A stretch of DNA of 64,000 nt. Source: Bradyrhizobium sp. CB1717 (GTDB taxonomy: Bacteria > Pseudomonadota > Alphaproteobacteria > Rhizobiales > Xanthobacteraceae). This document shows, piece after piece, positions 29,127-39,253 of the stretch. Made by a program: the position numbers and the translations under genes. The notes beneath the pieces are model-generated. The model did no database searches. It was not told the origin of the DNA and worked only from the letters and a program-made list of their open reading frames with translations. Each line of letters starts with the position of its first letter. Position 1 is the first letter of the stretch. The DNA lies in the NCBI RefSeq assembly GCF_029714325.1, contig NZ_CP121666.1, positions 3,162,001-3,226,000 on the forward strand. Reading direction: 5' to 3'.

Positions 29127-31904
29127 CTAGTTCGCCTGCTTCTTGAGGAGCGCGACGCCGAGGGCGAGCAGCACCGGAATGGTGACGAGAAGCGCCAGGA
29201 ACGGTCCGGAGAGATCGCCGAAGTCGAGCCCCTTGGAGAAGGTGCCGCGCGTGATGGTGACGAAGTGCGCGGCCGGATAGATCCGCCCGATAATCGCGCC
29301 CGCGCCCTGGAGCGAGGACACGGGATCGACGAGTCCCGAATATTGCGTGGCCGGAATCATGGTGAGCAGCGCGGTCGCGAAGATCGCGGCGATCTGGCTT
29401 GTCATGAATGACGAGATCACCAGACCCATCGCGGTGGTGATGACGACGTACAGGAGCGCGGCCGACGTGAACGCGACGAAGCTGCCCGTGAAGGGGACAC
29501 GGAATATGAATACTGCGAAGGCCGTCAGCAGGAAGAAGTTCAGCATGGCGAGCGCGACGTAGGGAAGCTGCTTGCCGACCAGGAACTCGATCCGCGTCAC
29601 CGGCGTGACGTAGAAATTGATGATCGATCCGAGCTCCTTCTCGCGCACGACGCTCAGCGTCGCCAGGATCGCAGGAATGATCAGCAGCAGAATTGGGATC
29701 ACGGCCGGCGCCATCGCGACGATGCTCCGGATGTCGGGGTTGTAGAGGAAGCGGACCTCGAGCTGGAAGTCACCGGTGGTGGCGGCATTGCCATAGAGTT
29801 GCCGGGCGCGTTGCGCCAGCCAGGTCGCGTGCATCGCCTGCACGTAGCTGCGCACCGTCTCGGCCCGCGACGGCATTGCGCCGTCGACCCATACGCCGAT
29901 CTGGACGTTGCTTCCGCGCGCGACGTCGCGGCCGAAGCCCGGAGGAATTTCGATCGCGAGGCTGAGCTCGCCGCTGCGCATGCGGCGGTCGAGATCGTCA
30001 TAATCGGTGATCGGCGCGAGCTCGGTAAAATAGCGCGAGCCGGCGATCTGGAGGATATAGTCCCGGCTGACCGTGGTGTCGTCGCGGTCCATGGCGGCGA
30101 AGGAGAGGTCTTCGACGTCCATGTTGATGCCGTAGCCCATCACGAACATCAGGATGAGGCTGCCGAGGATCGCGAGGGTGGCGCGGATCGGATCGCGCTT
30201 GAGCTCGAGCGCTTCCCGTTGCGTGTAGGCGAACATGCGGCGTGGATCGAAGAAGCTCAATGCGCCATGCATCGCGCCGTGCGTCTTCGCGGTGCCGGTG
30301 GTTGCCATGTGCGGCGCGGGAGCGGCCCCGGTCGTCTCCGTCGCGGCGATCGCGTCCTTGAGGTAGGCGACAAAGGCCTCCTCGAGGCTTCCATTGCCGC
30401 GCCGTGCCGCGATCCGTTCCGGTGTATCGCTGATCATGACCTTGCCGGCATGCATGAGCGAGATGCGGTCGCAGCGCTCCGCCTCGTTCATGAAATGGGT
30501 GGAAACGAAGATCGTGACGCTGTCCTGTCGCGACAGGTCGGACAGGATCTGCCAGAAGCCGTCGCGCGCCACGGGATCGACGCCCGACGTCGGCTCGTCC
30601 AGGATCAGGATATCGGGCGCATGGATCATGGCGACGGCCAGCGACAGGCGCTGGCGGACGCCGAGCGGCAGGGCATCGGGCAGGGCGTCGATCACCCTGG
30701 TGAGATCGAAGCGTCCGGCCATGTCGCGGACTCGATCCTCGATCGTATCGGGTGCGAGCCGGAAAAGGCGCGCGTGCAGCTCGAGATTCTGGCGGACCGT
30801 CAGCTCCGAATAGAGCGAGAACGCCTGCGACATGTAGCCGACGCGATGCCGCACATCCATGTCCTTGGGATCGACCTCGCGCCCGAGCAGCCGGGCATCG
30901 CCCTCGCTGGCCGGCAACAGTCCGGTCAGGACCTTCATCGTCGTGGTCTTGCCGCAGCCGTTGGAGCCGAGAAAGCCGAAGATCTCGCCGCGGGCGATGC
31001 GGAAGCTGACATTGTCGACCGCCGTGAAGTCCCCGAATCTGACGGTGAGATGCTTGGCCTCGATCGCGATGTCATCGCCCCGATCGCTTGCGCGAGGCGG
31101 GATCACCACCTCCCTGTGGTCCCGTCGCTGCTGCTCGGGCAGCAGTGCGATGAAGGCGGCATCGAGATTGTCGGTGCCGGTCTGTCGCAGCAACTCGGCC
31201 GGCGTCCCGGTGGCGAGCACATGCCCGTCATTCATCGCAACCAGCCAGTCGAACCGTGCCGCTTCCTCCATGTAGGCCGTCGCGACGACGACGCTCATAC
31301 CGGGGCGATCCTTCCGGATCTCGTCGATCAGCTCCCAGAACTGGCGGCGCGAGAGTGGGTCGACGCCGGTGGTTGGCTCGTCGAGGATCAGCAGGTCCGG
31401 ATCGTGGATCAAGGCGCAGCAGAGCCCGAGCTTCTGTTTCATGCCGCCGGACAACTTGCCCGCGGGCCGGTCAGCGAACGGCGCAAGGCCGGTGTTCCCC
31501 AGGAGCTCCCGAATTCGCTCCTCGCGCTCGCGCCTGTCATGCCCGAACAGGCGGCCGAAGAAATCGACATTCTCGAATACGGAGAGCGTCGGGTAAAGAT
31601 TCTTGCCGAGGCCTTGCGGCATGTAGGCGATCTGCGGGCAGGTCCGCCGCCGGTGGGCGGCGTCGGCCATGTCTCCGCCGAGCACGTGAACGCGGCCGTC
31701 CTGGATTGCGCGCGCCCCGGCAACAAGCGACAGCAGGCTGGATTTGCCGACGCCGTCGGGCCCGATCAGACCCACCATGCGTGCCGAGGGAATCTCCAGG
31801 GAGATACGATCGAGTGCGCGGATCGCGCCGTAGGATAGGCCGACCGCCTCGAGGCGTATCACCGGCGCAAAGGAGGATCGAGGTTCGGGCGGCGCGTTGC
31901 TCAT
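29127..31904 (-). CDS. rbbA: RbbA-like two-ATPase/ABC-2 permease fusion
   Basis: 925 residues from ATG 31904, which overlaps the HlyD-like gene by ATGA; a longer upstream frame is a shadow. ATPase domain 1 has Walker [10 protein letters not shown] near 45 and [12 protein letters not shown]. Domain 2 begins near 290 with GSNGCGKTT, a variant signature [12 protein letters not shown] and [12 protein letters not shown]. The last about 370 residues are an ABC-2 membrane domain ending [13 protein letters not shown]. Length and order match RbbA/YhiH (about 910 residues in E. coli). E. coli RbbA has been described as ribosome-associated, but the membrane half and neighbours suggest an exporter. Confidence 0.9.
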   Translation of the reverse strand: MSNAPPEPRSSFAPVIRLEAVGLSYGAIRALDRISLEIPSARMVGLIGPDGVGKSSLLSLVAGARAIQDGRVHVLGGDMADAAHRRRTCPQIAYMPQGLGKNLYPTLSVFENVDFFGRLFGHDRREREERIRELLGNTGLAPFADRPAGKLSGGMKQKLGLCCALIHDPDLLILDEPTTGVDPLSRRQFWELIDEIRKDRPGMSVVVATAYMEEAARFDWLVAMNDGHVLATGTPAELLRQTGTDNLDAAFIALLPEQQRRDHREVVIPPRASDRGDDIAIEAKHLTVRFGDFTAVDNVSFRIARGEIFGFLGSNGCGKTTTMKVLTGLLPASEGDARLLGREVDPKDMDVRHRVGYMSQAFSLYSELTVRQNLELHARLFRLAPDTIEDRVRDMAGRFDLTRVIDALPDALPLGVRQRLSLAVAMIHAPDILILDEPTSGVDPVARDGFWQILSDLSRQDSVTIFVSTHFMNEAERCDRISLMHAGKVMISDTPERIAARRGNGSLEEAFVAYLKDAIAATETTGAAPAPHMATTGTAKTHGAMHGALSFFDPRRMFAYTQREALELKRDPIRATLAILGSLILMFVMGYGINMDVEDLSFAAMDRDDTTVSRDYILQIAGSRYFTELAPITDYDDLDRRMRSGELSLAIEIPPGFGRDVARGSNVQIGVWVDGAMPSRAETVRSYVQAMHATWLAQRARQLYGNAATTGDFQLEVRFLYNPDIRSIVAMAPAVIPILLLIIPAILATLSVVREKELGSIINFYVTPVTRIEFLVGKQLPYVALAMLNFFLLTAFAVFIFRVPFTGSFVAFTSAALLYVVITTAMGLVISSFMTSQIAAIFATALLTMIPATQYSGLVDPVSSLQGAGAIIGRIYPAAHFVTITRGTFSKGLDFGDLSGPFLALLVTIPVLLALGVALLKKQAN

Positions 31905-32989
31905 TTGACCAGGCGTTCCGTCAGCTGTGCCGGCCATTCGGCATTGGGATCGATGCGGACGAAGGCGCGGCCGGGCAGGCCGGTTTTGACCTGCTCGATG
32001 TTTCGGCGCAGGAGCTCCGGCGAAATATGCGCCCTGACGCGGAACATCAGCTTCTGCCGCTCCTCCTCGGTCTCGACCGTCTTCGGCGTGAACTGGGCAA
32101 CGCTGGCAACGAACGTCGCCGTGGCGGGGATGACCCATTGCGGCGCGGCATCGAGGATGAGGCGGACCTCCGAACCGATCGCGACGCGGCCGGCCTGTGC
32201 CGTCGGCAGGAAGAAGGTCATGAAGACATCGCCGAGATCGACGAGATTGAGCACGCGTCCGCCGGCACTGAGAACCTCGCCCGGCTGGGCGACGCGAAAC
32301 TGGACGCGCCCGTCGCGGGGTGCGCGAAGTGTCGAATCGTTGAGATCGGCCTTGATGCTCTCGATAGCCGCCTTCGCTGCCTCGACCGCAGCCTCCGCAT
32401 CGACCACCTGCGCCTCGGCCGCACTGATGGCGGCGCCCGAGGCGGCGAGCTGGGCCTCCGCCGCAGCGACCGCTGCGCGGGCGCCGTTGGCGGCCGCGCG
32501 GTCGTCGTCGAGCACCTGCTGGGGCACGGCATTGGTTCTGATCAATTGCTCGGAGCGCTGCAGCTTTCGATCGGCGGCGTCCAGCTCTGCACCGCGCTGG
32601 TCGATGACGGCTGTTGCGGCCTTCTTCTCGGCCTGGCGCTGGGTCACGAGGCTCCTGGCGGTCTCGATGCCGATCGTGGCACGCTGCAATTGAGCCTGGG
32701 CCTGGCGGTACTGCGCCTCGAGCTGCACGGTATCCATCTGTGCGAGCGCCTGTCCCGCCGAGACCAGATCGCCTTCCCGCACCAGGATGTCGCGGATGCG
32801 CCCGGGCGTCTTGGTGGCGATGTCGATCTCGACTGCCTCGATGCGCCCGTTGCCACTGGCGAACCCGCTCGGAAGGCTGTCACCTCCAAGCGTCTGCCAG
32901 GCGAAGTACCCGCCTGCGCAGACAGCCGCGACGAGCAAGGCGATCACCCAGCGTTTTCGATTGCGTGTCATGGTCCATGTCGTTTTCAT
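31901..32989 (-). CDS. HlyD/membrane-fusion protein, YhiI-like
   Basis: 362 residues from ATG 32989; a second ATG at 32971 is possible and neither has a strong RBS. One N-terminal membrane helix ([18 protein letters not shown]) is followed by lipoyl motifs ([20 protein letters not shown] and [16 protein letters not shown] near 45-85). A long Ala/Gln-rich coiled-coil hairpin runs from about 85 to 200. It should connect the RbbA-YhhJ exporter to the periplasm or an outer-membrane channel. Its stop overlaps the rbbA start, and it follows the DUF992 gene by 23 bases. Confidence 0.9.
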   Translation of the reverse strand: MKTTWTMTRNRKRWVIALLVAAVCAGGYFAWQTLGGDSLPSGFASGNGRIEAVEIDIATKTPGRIRDILVREGDLVSAGQALAQMDTVQLEAQYRQAQAQLQRATIGIETARSLVTQRQAEKKAATAVIDQRGAELDAADRKLQRSEQLIRTNAVPQQVLDDDRAAANGARAAVAAAEAQLAASGAAISAAEAQVVDAEAAVEAAKAAIESIKADLNDSTLRAPRDGRVQFRVAQPGEVLSAGGRVLNLVDLGDVFMTFFLPTAQAGRVAIGSEVRLILDAAPQWVIPATATFVASVAQFTPKTVETEEERQKLMFRVRAHISPELLRRNIEQVKTGLPGRAFVRIDPNAEWPAQLTERLVK

Positions 32990-33012
32990 CGAACCACCAG
33001 ACAGGATGCGGA

Positions 33013-33495
33013 TTATTGCGGGCCGCGCGGTCCCAACGTCAGATGGGTCACGCCAGCCGCGAGATTGAGCCCGATCGAACGTTCGATCGAGATCGGCTGC
33101 AGCATCACGCTCCTCCGCGAGCCGCCGATCAGGACGTTGGCGCCGAGGCCGGGACCCAATGCGAAATTGCCGCTCGCGCCGACATAGCTGCCGCGGAGCG
33201 TGCCGGGGCCAATCCGCGAATTCCGGGCGAAGACCGCCCAGGACAGCGTGCCGGCGCTGGTCACGCCGAGGTCTAGACCGACGCGCCTGATCCGACCCTC
33301 GTAGACGTATTGCCGCGGCGGACGTATCGCGCTGAACACGCAGCGCATCGCCTGCGTCGATCCCAGCACCAGCCCGACGCGGGGCTCGGAGAAGCACAGC
33401 AGCCTGCCAATCCTGAATCTCTCGGCGCGCGCGGACGTGGTGGTGCAAAGAACGGTCAACGCGCAGATGACCGCAACATAGCGCAATGTTCGCAT
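33013..33495 (-). CDS. DUF992 secreted protein
   Basis: 160 residues. A signal peptide (VAVICALTVLCTTTSARA) is cleaved near 24. The mature part contains the DUF992 pattern: GRLLCFSEPRVGLVLGS, MRCVF, YEGRIRRVGLDLGV and LSWAVFA, and later a Gly-rich stretch SYVGASGNFALGPGLGANVL. DUF992 proteins are small periplasmic alphaproteobacterial proteins without a defined function. The ATG has GGAGGG at good spacing and directly abuts the stop of the preceding membrane-protein gene, indicating co-transcription with the YhiI-RbbA-YhhJ genes. Confidence 0.85.
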   Translation of the reverse strand: MRTLRYVAVICALTVLCTTTSARAERFRIGRLLCFSEPRVGLVLGSTQAMRCVFSAIRPPRQYVYEGRIRRVGLDLGVTSAGTLSWAVFARNSRIGPGTLRGSYVGASGNFALGPGLGANVLIGGSRRSVMLQPISIERSIGLNLAAGVTHLTLGPRGPQ

Positions 33496-34095
33496 TCAAC
33501 CCTCCGTCTGGTGTTGGGCTCTCGACGTGCCGCGCGACGGGCGGCTGTCCTGGCGCAGCCAGAACGAGATCGCGAGACCGATCAGCAGCACGGCGCCGAG
33601 CAGGAAGAAGAAGATGGACTGCTTCAGCCAGGATATCGCCGGGACGGCCGCGCCCATCGCAAGGCCGAGAAAGGCGATCTGCAAAGACAGGAGGCTGATG
33701 CCCGCAAGGAACGTGCCGAGCGCAAGCAGCGTCAACAGCACGAGACCGGTCGCCGGAGTCGGAAGCATCTGCTGGACACCGGAGACCAGCATGATGTTCA
33801 TCGTGATCAGGACCGCGATCCAGTGCAGCGCCTGGGTCCACACCAGGCGGATCTGCATGTCCCTGCCTTCGGTCTCCGGCCATTTGGTGATGACGCAGAC
33901 GACGCCGATGGCAAGCGCCAGGAATTCCCAATAGCCGACCAGCGGTTGGTGCGAGACGTTCGTATAGGCGACGCCTGCGATGGCGAGCAGCAGCGCAACG
34001 GCGTATGGAAGCTGCTGCCAGAGAAAACGACCGGCCCCTGCGCGCGTCAGCGGAGGCTCGGGGGCATCGCGTTGCTGTGCATCGATTTCGCTCAT
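33496..34095 (-). CDS. Multi-span membrane protein, function unknown
   Basis: 199 residues with five or six hydrophobic segments (LPYAVALLLAIAGVAYTN, YWEFLALAIGVVCVI, LHWIAVLITMNIMLV, GLVLLTLLALGTFLAGISLL, SIFFFLLGAVLLIGLAIS). The N- and C-termini are hydrophilic and probably cytoplasmic. I recognise no family. It lies 6 bases from the AI-2E permease gene and 0 bases from DUF992, inside the long minus-strand train. Confidence 0.75.
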   Translation of the reverse strand: MSEIDAQQRDAPEPPLTRAGAGRFLWQQLPYAVALLLAIAGVAYTNVSHQPLVGYWEFLALAIGVVCVITKWPETEGRDMQIRLVWTQALHWIAVLITMNIMLVSGVQQMLPTPATGLVLLTLLALGTFLAGISLLSLQIAFLGLAMGAAVPAISWLKQSIFFFLLGAVLLIGLAISFWLRQDSRPSRGTSRAQHQTEG

Positions 34096-34101
34096 GGTGC
34101 G

Positions 34102-35241
34102 TCACTCACGATTTTCGGTTGCCGGCGTGCGGCCGTCGCCGAGATAGTCCTCGACATAGAACCGGATGATCGCGACCCGTCCGACGGCGACGAGCGGCAT
34201 CGCGAGCGCAATGCCCATGACGCCGAACAGGGCACCGAGCAGGACGATCGCAACCAGCGTCCAGGCGGGCGGTGTCTCGACCGCCCGGCGCTGGATCAAG
34301 GGACCGATCACGTAGCCTTCGATCGACTGGATGATGGTGTAGACGGCGACGGCCCAGATCAGCAGCGAGGCGCCGAGCGGCATCGCCACGAGCGCGATCG
34401 GGATCGCGGCGACGATCGGCCCGAGATAGGGGATGAAGTTCGACAAGCCCGCCTGCAGGCCCAGCAGGAACGGTCCCGGCAGTCCGATGAGATAGAGCGC
34501 GGGCCAGACGCAGAGCGTCATCAGGATGATGCGGATCAACTGGCCGACGAGCCACAGCCGCATGACGTTGCCGATTTCGTCCATCACGGCGCGCATGCGG
34601 GCGCGGTAGGATGGCCTGACCAGCACGACCAGGCTCTCGCGGTGGCTGGTGGGATCGAACGCAAAGAGAATCCCCAGGAACACGACCACGAGCACACCGG
34701 TCAGAAGGCTCGAGGCACCCCCCAGCAGGAATTGCGCGTGGCTGAGAAACCGGCCCTGATCGGCGAACAGCCATTGGGCGAAGTCGCGCCCCCATTCCGG
34801 GCCGAGCAGGTCCACGCCATAGGACAACAGGTGCTCTTGCAGAATATCGACCTGGGCATCCATGACCTTCAGCAGCAGGCGCGTCTGCTCCGGCAGCTTG
34901 CCGGCGCCCCAGACCAGTCCAAAGCCCGACAGGGCCGAGAGCAGCAGGAGAACGAATGTCAGACGCCAGATGCGGCTGAGCGGAAGGACCGGCGCCAGAG
35001 CCCGCGCCGCGGCATCCAGAAAGGCTGCGAACAGCACCCCCGCGAAGACGATGAGGAGGCTGGACACCGTTTGCCACACCAGGAACAGGGCAACGGCTGC
35101 AGCGAGCAAAGTGAGGCCGATCGCGAGGAGGCTCGGCCCTCCGGCTTGCCCGGATTCGTCGACGGGGCTCTCGTGCAGAACGACCCCGCGGGCCCGCTCT
35201 GGTCCGATCCTGGAATCGCTCATTGATCGGTCCGCCGTCAT
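34102..35241 (-). CDS. AI-2E family transporter (PerM-like)
   Basis: About 379 residues from ATG 35241; ATG 35223 is an equally possible start. Eight hydrophobic segments are visible. The paired N-terminal helices (LLAIGLTLLAAAVALFLVWQTV, LLIVFAGVLFAAFLDAA), a central region ending in VLVVVFLGILFAFDP, and the C-terminal GLSNFIPYLGPIVAAIP and VIGPLIQRRAVETPPAW are diagnostic of the AI-2E/PerM family. Members include the TqsA exporter and Na+/H+ antiporters, so the name does not prove a quorum-sensing role. Confidence 0.88.
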   Translation of the reverse strand: MTADRSMSDSRIGPERARGVVLHESPVDESGQAGGPSLLAIGLTLLAAAVALFLVWQTVSSLLIVFAGVLFAAFLDAAARALAPVLPLSRIWRLTFVLLLLSALSGFGLVWGAGKLPEQTRLLLKVMDAQVDILQEHLLSYGVDLLGPEWGRDFAQWLFADQGRFLSHAQFLLGGASSLLTGVLVVVFLGILFAFDPTSHRESLVVLVRPSYRARMRAVMDEIGNVMRLWLVGQLIRIILMTLCVWPALYLIGLPGPFLLGLQAGLSNFIPYLGPIVAAIPIALVAMPLGASLLIWAVAVYTIIQSIEGYVIGPLIQRRAVETPPAWTLVAIVLLGALFGVMGIALAMPLVAVGRVAIIRFYVEDYLGDGRTPATENRE

Positions 35242-35252
35242 GTCGCCATGTC

Positions 35253-35492
35253 TCAGGTGCGAACGCGGCGGCTGCCATAGTGCGGATGCTTGCCGCCGCG
35301 ATGACGCCAATAGCGGTGCTTGACCGGATTCGTATTGGTGTTGGGCCTTGCATCGCTCGGCGCGGCCGCGCCGGTCTGCTTCGGCGCCGCCACGGTGCCG
35401 TCCTTCGGCTGAGCCAGGGAAATGGTCGACGGTGCGGCGACGGCCACCACTGCGCTCAGGATCGAGGCTCGACACACGGTCCAGATGTTCAT
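35253..35492 (-). CDS. Small secreted protein with basic His/Arg tail
   Basis: 79 residues from ATG 35492, which has GGAGG six bases upstream. A signal peptide (SILSAVVAVAAPSTISLAQ) is followed by a low-complexity Ala/Pro/Asn middle and a basic end (HRYWRHRGGKHPHYGSRRVRT). No domain was recognised. It lies between the APC permease and the AI-2E gene with gaps of 30 and 11 bases, so it belongs to the same transcript. Confidence 0.6.
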   Translation of the reverse strand: MNIWTVCRASILSAVVAVAAPSTISLAQPKDGTVAAPKQTGAAAPSDARPNTNTNPVKHRYWRHRGGKHPHYGSRRVRT

Positions 35493-35522
35493 ACTCGCCT
35501 CCATGCGGTCAGCGACAATCGG

Positions 35523-36956
35523 TCAGATCAAGATGGCTCCGACAGCCAGCCCATAGATTCCGGCGCCCGCGGCGATGGCGATCGCCCCGAACAGGACGGA
35601 CTCGACCGGCCTGAACAGCCTCTCCTTGCGCTCGCGCTTGGCGATCAGGAACAGCAGCGTTCCCGGCGCGTAGAGGATTGCGGACAGCAGGAGAAATTTC
35701 GGTCCGCCGGCGTAGATCATGCCGGCCGCGTAGAGCGTCGCGACGGCTGCGACGATCCCGTCGGTGGTGCGGGCGCGCTCGCCGGCATCATAGGTCGCGC
35801 CGGTCGATGCGAGCTTCAGGCCGTACGTCGCGACGAGAAAATACGGGATCAGCGTCATCGCGCTCGTCATCTTCAGGGCGAGCGTGAAGGCATATTCGGC
35901 GAACCAGCTCACGAGGAGAAATGCCTGTATCACGCAATTCGTGAGCCAGAGCGCCCCGACAGGAACCTTGTGCGCGTTCTCGCGCGCGAGAAAGGCCGGC
36001 ATGGTGCGCTGGTTCGCCGCCGAGTGCAGGATCTCGGCCGCAAGCAGCGACCAGGACAGGTAGTTGCCGAGGATCGAGATCAGCAAGGCGATGCTGATGA
36101 ACACGCCGCCCCAGCGGCCGACCATCGCTTCCATCACGCCCGCCATCGACGGTGTCGGCAGGTCCGCGAGACCGCTCCGCGGCAGGATGCCGTAGGACAG
36201 GAGCGTCACGAGCACGAGAAGACAGAGCACCGTCAGAAAGCCGGTCACCGTTGCGATGCCGATGTCGGCACGCGTCCTGGCATAGCGCGAATACACGCTC
36301 GCGCCCTCGATGCCGACGAACACGAACACGGTGAGCAGCATCGTGCCACGGACCTGGGACAGCACGTCCCGGGCGTCCAGCCGCTCCGCACCCCAGAAAT
36401 TCCCGGAGAATACTTCGCCGTTCAGGGCGATCGCGGCCACGATGATGAACAGCACGATCGGAATGATTTTCGCGAAGGTCGTGGCGGTATTGAGCGCGGC
36501 AGCCCCCTTGATGCCGCGCAGCACCAGGACGTGGACGCTCCACAGCAGCAGGGACGCCGAGGCGATCGCGATCGGCGTCGTGCCGTCGCCGAAGACGGGG
36601 AAGAACTGCCCGAGCGTGGCCTTGATCAGGATGAGGCAGGCGACGTCTGCGAGGCAGCAGCCGATCCAATAGCCTACTGCAGAGGCAAAGCCGATATAGT
36701 CACCGAAGCCGTCCTTGGCATAGGCGTAGATACCGGCGTCGAGTTCCGGCTTGCGCCGGGACAGCGACTGGAACACGAAGGCCAGCGTCAGCATGCCGGT
36801 GCCGGCAATCACCCAGGCGATGATCGCGCCGAGCGCGCCGGTGGTGCGTCCGAACTGGGCCGGCAATGCGAAGATGCCGGAGCCGACCATCGACCCGATC
36901 ACAAGCGCAATCAGCGCGTTGCGCGAGAGTTTCTGATCGGCCTCGTTCGCCGCCAT
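35523..36956 (-). CDS. APC family amino-acid permease (arginine/ornithine antiporter type)
   Basis: 477 residues from ATG 36956 with about 12 transmembrane segments. [22 protein letters not shown] near residue 15 is the APC substrate-binding loop. [38 protein letters not shown] and SWSLLAAEILHSAA are shared with basic amino-acid/polyamine antiporters of the ArcD/YjdE class. It is a clear paralog of the permease at 43864 (same length and motifs in the same order), which is next to arginine deiminase. It heads the minus-strand gene train. Confidence 0.92.
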   Translation of the reverse strand: MAANEADQKLSRNALIALVIGSMVGSGIFALPAQFGRTTGALGAIIAWVIAGTGMLTLAFVFQSLSRRKPELDAGIYAYAKDGFGDYIGFASAVGYWIGCCLADVACLILIKATLGQFFPVFGDGTTPIAIASASLLLWSVHVLVLRGIKGAAALNTATTFAKIIPIVLFIIVAAIALNGEVFSGNFWGAERLDARDVLSQVRGTMLLTVFVFVGIEGASVYSRYARTRADIGIATVTGFLTVLCLLVLVTLLSYGILPRSGLADLPTPSMAGVMEAMVGRWGGVFISIALLISILGNYLSWSLLAAEILHSAANQRTMPAFLARENAHKVPVGALWLTNCVIQAFLLVSWFAEYAFTLALKMTSAMTLIPYFLVATYGLKLASTGATYDAGERARTTDGIVAAVATLYAAGMIYAGGPKFLLLSAILYAPGTLLFLIAKRERKERLFRPVESVLFGAIAIAAGAGIYGLAVGAILI

Positions 36957-37118
36957 GACGGATGGCCTTCCAATCCAAGACGGCCGCGGTTGCAGCGGCC
37001 GCCTCATGCGCGGACCTTAGAGGGCCGCACCCCGTGCGCCCATCAGGGATTCTCTGTAGGGAGCAGGGCAGGAAATCGGCGGGCGCGGAGCGTCAGTTGC
37101 GGACGTCAGGTGCTGGCG

Positions 37119-37343
37119 TCAGGACTTGGGACGCAATGCCTCGTCCTCGCTCGCGGAGCAGGCGAGGAACTCCGTAGCCCGGGCAACGAGCACGACACTG
37201 CCGCGGAAGAATTCGCCGGCCTTGGCAAGCTCGGCGGCAAGGCGGCTGGCATGCAGGACGGCTGCGTCCTGCCCGGCATACTCGCATCCGATCCGGTCGG
37301 TCGAGACACCGTACTTGTCGGCGATATGGAAGAAGAAACGCAT
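37119..37343 (-). CDS. DUF6894-type small protein
   Basis: 74 residues from ATG 37343, preceded by a GGGGG RBS. The start MRFFFHIADKYGVSTDRIG followed by YAGQDAAVLHASRLAAEL fits the small DUF6894 family common in Bradyrhizobium and relatives. These are soluble proteins of unknown role. It is transcribed divergently from the BI-1-like gene at 37609, and a longer upstream extension of the frame has no RBS and looks non-coding. Confidence 0.75.
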   Translation of the reverse strand: MRFFFHIADKYGVSTDRIGCEYAGQDAAVLHASRLAAELAKAGEFFRGSVVLVARATEFLACSASEDEALRPKS

Positions 37344-37608
37344 GCCCCCGATTAGGCCGGACCGCGCCGGGCCTCCAGTGACAACGGTGTAAGGTGCCTC
37401 CGCCAAAAGACTTAAGGGCGGCAGACGGCGGTTCCCGACTTGCGGATTGGTCGTGAACGCGGGCGCCGCGGCCGCTCCGGCGCCGCCGCGCAATTTGCAT
37501 CGGAAGGCGGTGGTTTTCACCGATGGGCCTCGGGGGATTGACCGATGTTGGTCGGCAGGTTCGAAGGCTAGCGTGACCACACTCGGCGAGCGCCAGAGGA
37601 GGCAAGCG

Positions 37609-38319
37609 ATGTCGAACTATGATCACAACCTGACCGCCACCGATGCCGCCGGCGGCTCGATCGCGGTGGATACCGGGCTGCGCGATTACATGCTGCGGAT
37701 CTACGGCTACATGGCCGCCGGTGTCGGCTTGACCGCCCTCGTCGCCTGGGTGACCTATCAGGCCATCGGCCCCGAGTTGCTCCAGAGTCCCCTGATGTGG
37801 GTCTTCATCCTGGCGCCGCTCGCCCTGGTGTTCTTCATCGGCTCGCGCATCAACACGCTGTCGGTGTCCACGGCACGGATCCTGTTCTTCGTCTATTCGG
37901 CCCTGGTCGGCGTATCGCTATCGATATTGCTGCACATCTATACGAGTTCGTCGATCACCCGCGTCTTCTTCATCGCGGCCGCAATGTTCGGCGCGCTCAG
38001 TATTCTCGGTTACACGACCCGGCGCGACCTTTCGGGATTGGGCACCTTCCTGTTCATGGGCCTGATCGGAATCATCATCACGAGCCTGATCAACCTGTTC
38101 CTGGGGTCGACCGCACTCGACTGGCTGATCTCGATCGTCGGTGTCGGCGTGTTTGCCGGCCTGACGGCCTACGACACCCAGCGGATCAAGGGGATGTACG
38201 ACATCTCTGATGACCACGCCGCCGCGGGCCGCAAGTCGGTCGTTGCCGCGCTGTCGCTCTATCTCAATTTCCTCAACCTGTTCATGATGCTGCTGCGACT
38301 TGCCGGCGGCCGCCGTTGA
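37609..38319 (+). CDS. Bax inhibitor-1/YccA-like membrane protein
   Basis: 236 residues from ATG 37609 with AGAGGAGG upstream. Seven hydrophobic segments; the motifs VDTGLRDYMLRIYGYMAAGVGLTALVAW, a central STARILFFVYSALVGVSLS and the end GLTAYDTQRIKGMYD...SLYLNFLNLFMMLLRL are typical of the BI-1 family. The Asp in AYDTQ is one of the family's pH-sensing calcium-leak residues. The bacterial role is unsettled; links to FtsH-type membrane quality control and ion leak are known for family members. It stands at the centre of the divergent stress block. Confidence 0.92.
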   Translation: MSNYDHNLTATDAAGGSIAVDTGLRDYMLRIYGYMAAGVGLTALVAWVTYQAIGPELLQSPLMWVFILAPLALVFFIGSRINTLSVSTARILFFVYSALVGVSLSILLHIYTSSSITRVFFIAAAMFGALSILGYTTRRDLSGLGTFLFMGLIGIIITSLINLFLGSTALDWLISIVGVGVFAGLTAYDTQRIKGMYDISDDHAAAGRKSVVAALSLYLNFLNLFMMLLRLAGGRR

Positions 38320-38329
38320 GACGCGGGTG

Positions 38330-38349
38330 CCGGCGGCTCATGCCGCCGG
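38330..38349. terminator. Convergent hairpin between BI-1-like and DUF1269 genes
   Basis: CCGGCGGC-TCAT-GCCGCCGG, a perfect 8-bp stem overlapping the DUF1269 stop at 38338. It may serve both convergent genes, although there is no T run. Confidence 0.45.
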
Positions 38350-38841
38350 TCGCTCCACGCTACTTGCGAGCGCGTCGCGCAGCGCCGCTTCCTTGGTCTC
38401 ATCGAGCGAGGTCTTGAGCACGACGCCGCCGGCGTCCTTGATCTCCTTGATCACCTTGTCCGCGGTCATGTGCTTGATCAGGACGAACAGGGCGGCGTTG
38501 CCGGGCTGGAGATTGGCCGACAGGTTCTTCATGAAGGAATCGTCGATGCCGAAGTCGGACAGCGCGCCGCCCAGCGCGCCCGACGCGGCGCCCACGGCAA
38601 CCCCGAGGATCGGATTGAGAAAGAGGACTCCGATGAGGAGGCCCCAGAAACTCCCGGTCATCGCGCCCATGGCAGTGGTATTGACGAGCTGATTGAGCTT
38701 GATGCCGCCCGAATCCGTCTTCACGGCGATCACGGCGTCGCTGATCGTGATCAGATATTCCTTCTGCAGCTTGAGCAGCCGCTGACGCACTTCTTCCGCT
38801 TTTGCCTCGGACGGATACACGATCGCGACCAGATCGGACAT
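38338..38841 (-). CDS. DUF1269 protein
   Basis: 167 residues from ATG 38841 with GGGAGG upstream. The start SDLVAIVYPSEAKAEEVRQRL is followed by LITISDAVIAVKTDSGGIKLNQLVN. Then comes a hydrophobic Gly-rich hairpin (GAMTGSFWGLLIGVLFLNPILGVAVGAASGALGGAL) that resembles a membrane or glycine-zipper insertion. This is the DUF1269 layout, found in many stress clusters and without a defined biochemical function. It is convergent with the BI-1-like gene. Confidence 0.88.
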   Translation of the reverse strand: MSDLVAIVYPSEAKAEEVRQRLLKLQKEYLITISDAVIAVKTDSGGIKLNQLVNTTAMGAMTGSFWGLLIGVLFLNPILGVAVGAASGALGGALSDFGIDDSFMKNLSANLQPGNAALFVLIKHMTADKVIKEIKDAGGVVLKTSLDETKEAALRDALASSVERPAA

Positions 38842-39046
38842 GAAGACCTCCCGTTGGATCGAAAATGCGGACCAAAATGTTGGTGCGGACGGTATCCCGC
38901 GGGCGGCACCTCCGGGATCAGAGGAAACCCTGCCTCGGGTGGATGAATGTCCCAATAGGTGCACCCGCTTTGGAGGTCGGGCGGCGCGAGACGACGGGAA
39001 AATCGTCTAGCGACGCCCGACCGGCGAGGTCTGGACGAGCCGAGCC

Positions 39047-39253
39047 CTATTGCCCCGAACGATGATTCCGAACACAGGTACCGTTTCGTCCGCTGATGGA
39101 TGCGCGGCATTGTTGGCGCGTCGAGTACATGCAGTTGGTCATTCCCTTGATCTTCGTGCACCACGCCAGATCTTGCGCGCGTCCTGGCGCAGCCGCGCCC
39201 ATGACGCCAAGCGTCATGGTGATCGCGGCTGCCAGCAAAGCCAGCTTTTTCAT
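39047..39253 (-). CDS. DUF3551-type small secreted cysteine protein
   Basis: 68 residues from ATG 39253 with AGGAGG upstream. A signal peptide (LALLAAAITMTLGVMGAAAPGRAQ) is followed by a mature part with four Cys (LAWCTKIKGMTNCMYSTRQQCRA, then GTCVRN) that probably form two disulfides. This spacing fits the DUF3551 family of Bradyrhizobium-type small exported proteins. The function is unknown. It is divergent from the RND adaptor at 39574. Confidence 0.8.
   Translation of the reverse strand: MKKLALLAAAITMTLGVMGAAAPGRAQDLAWCTKIKGMTNCMYSTRQQCRASISGRNGTCVRNHRSGQ

Noticed and set aside
29799..31838. 679-residue frame antisense to the RbbA-like gene
   Set aside because: It overlaps a full two-ATPase gene and shows low-complexity composition typical of an antisense shadow.
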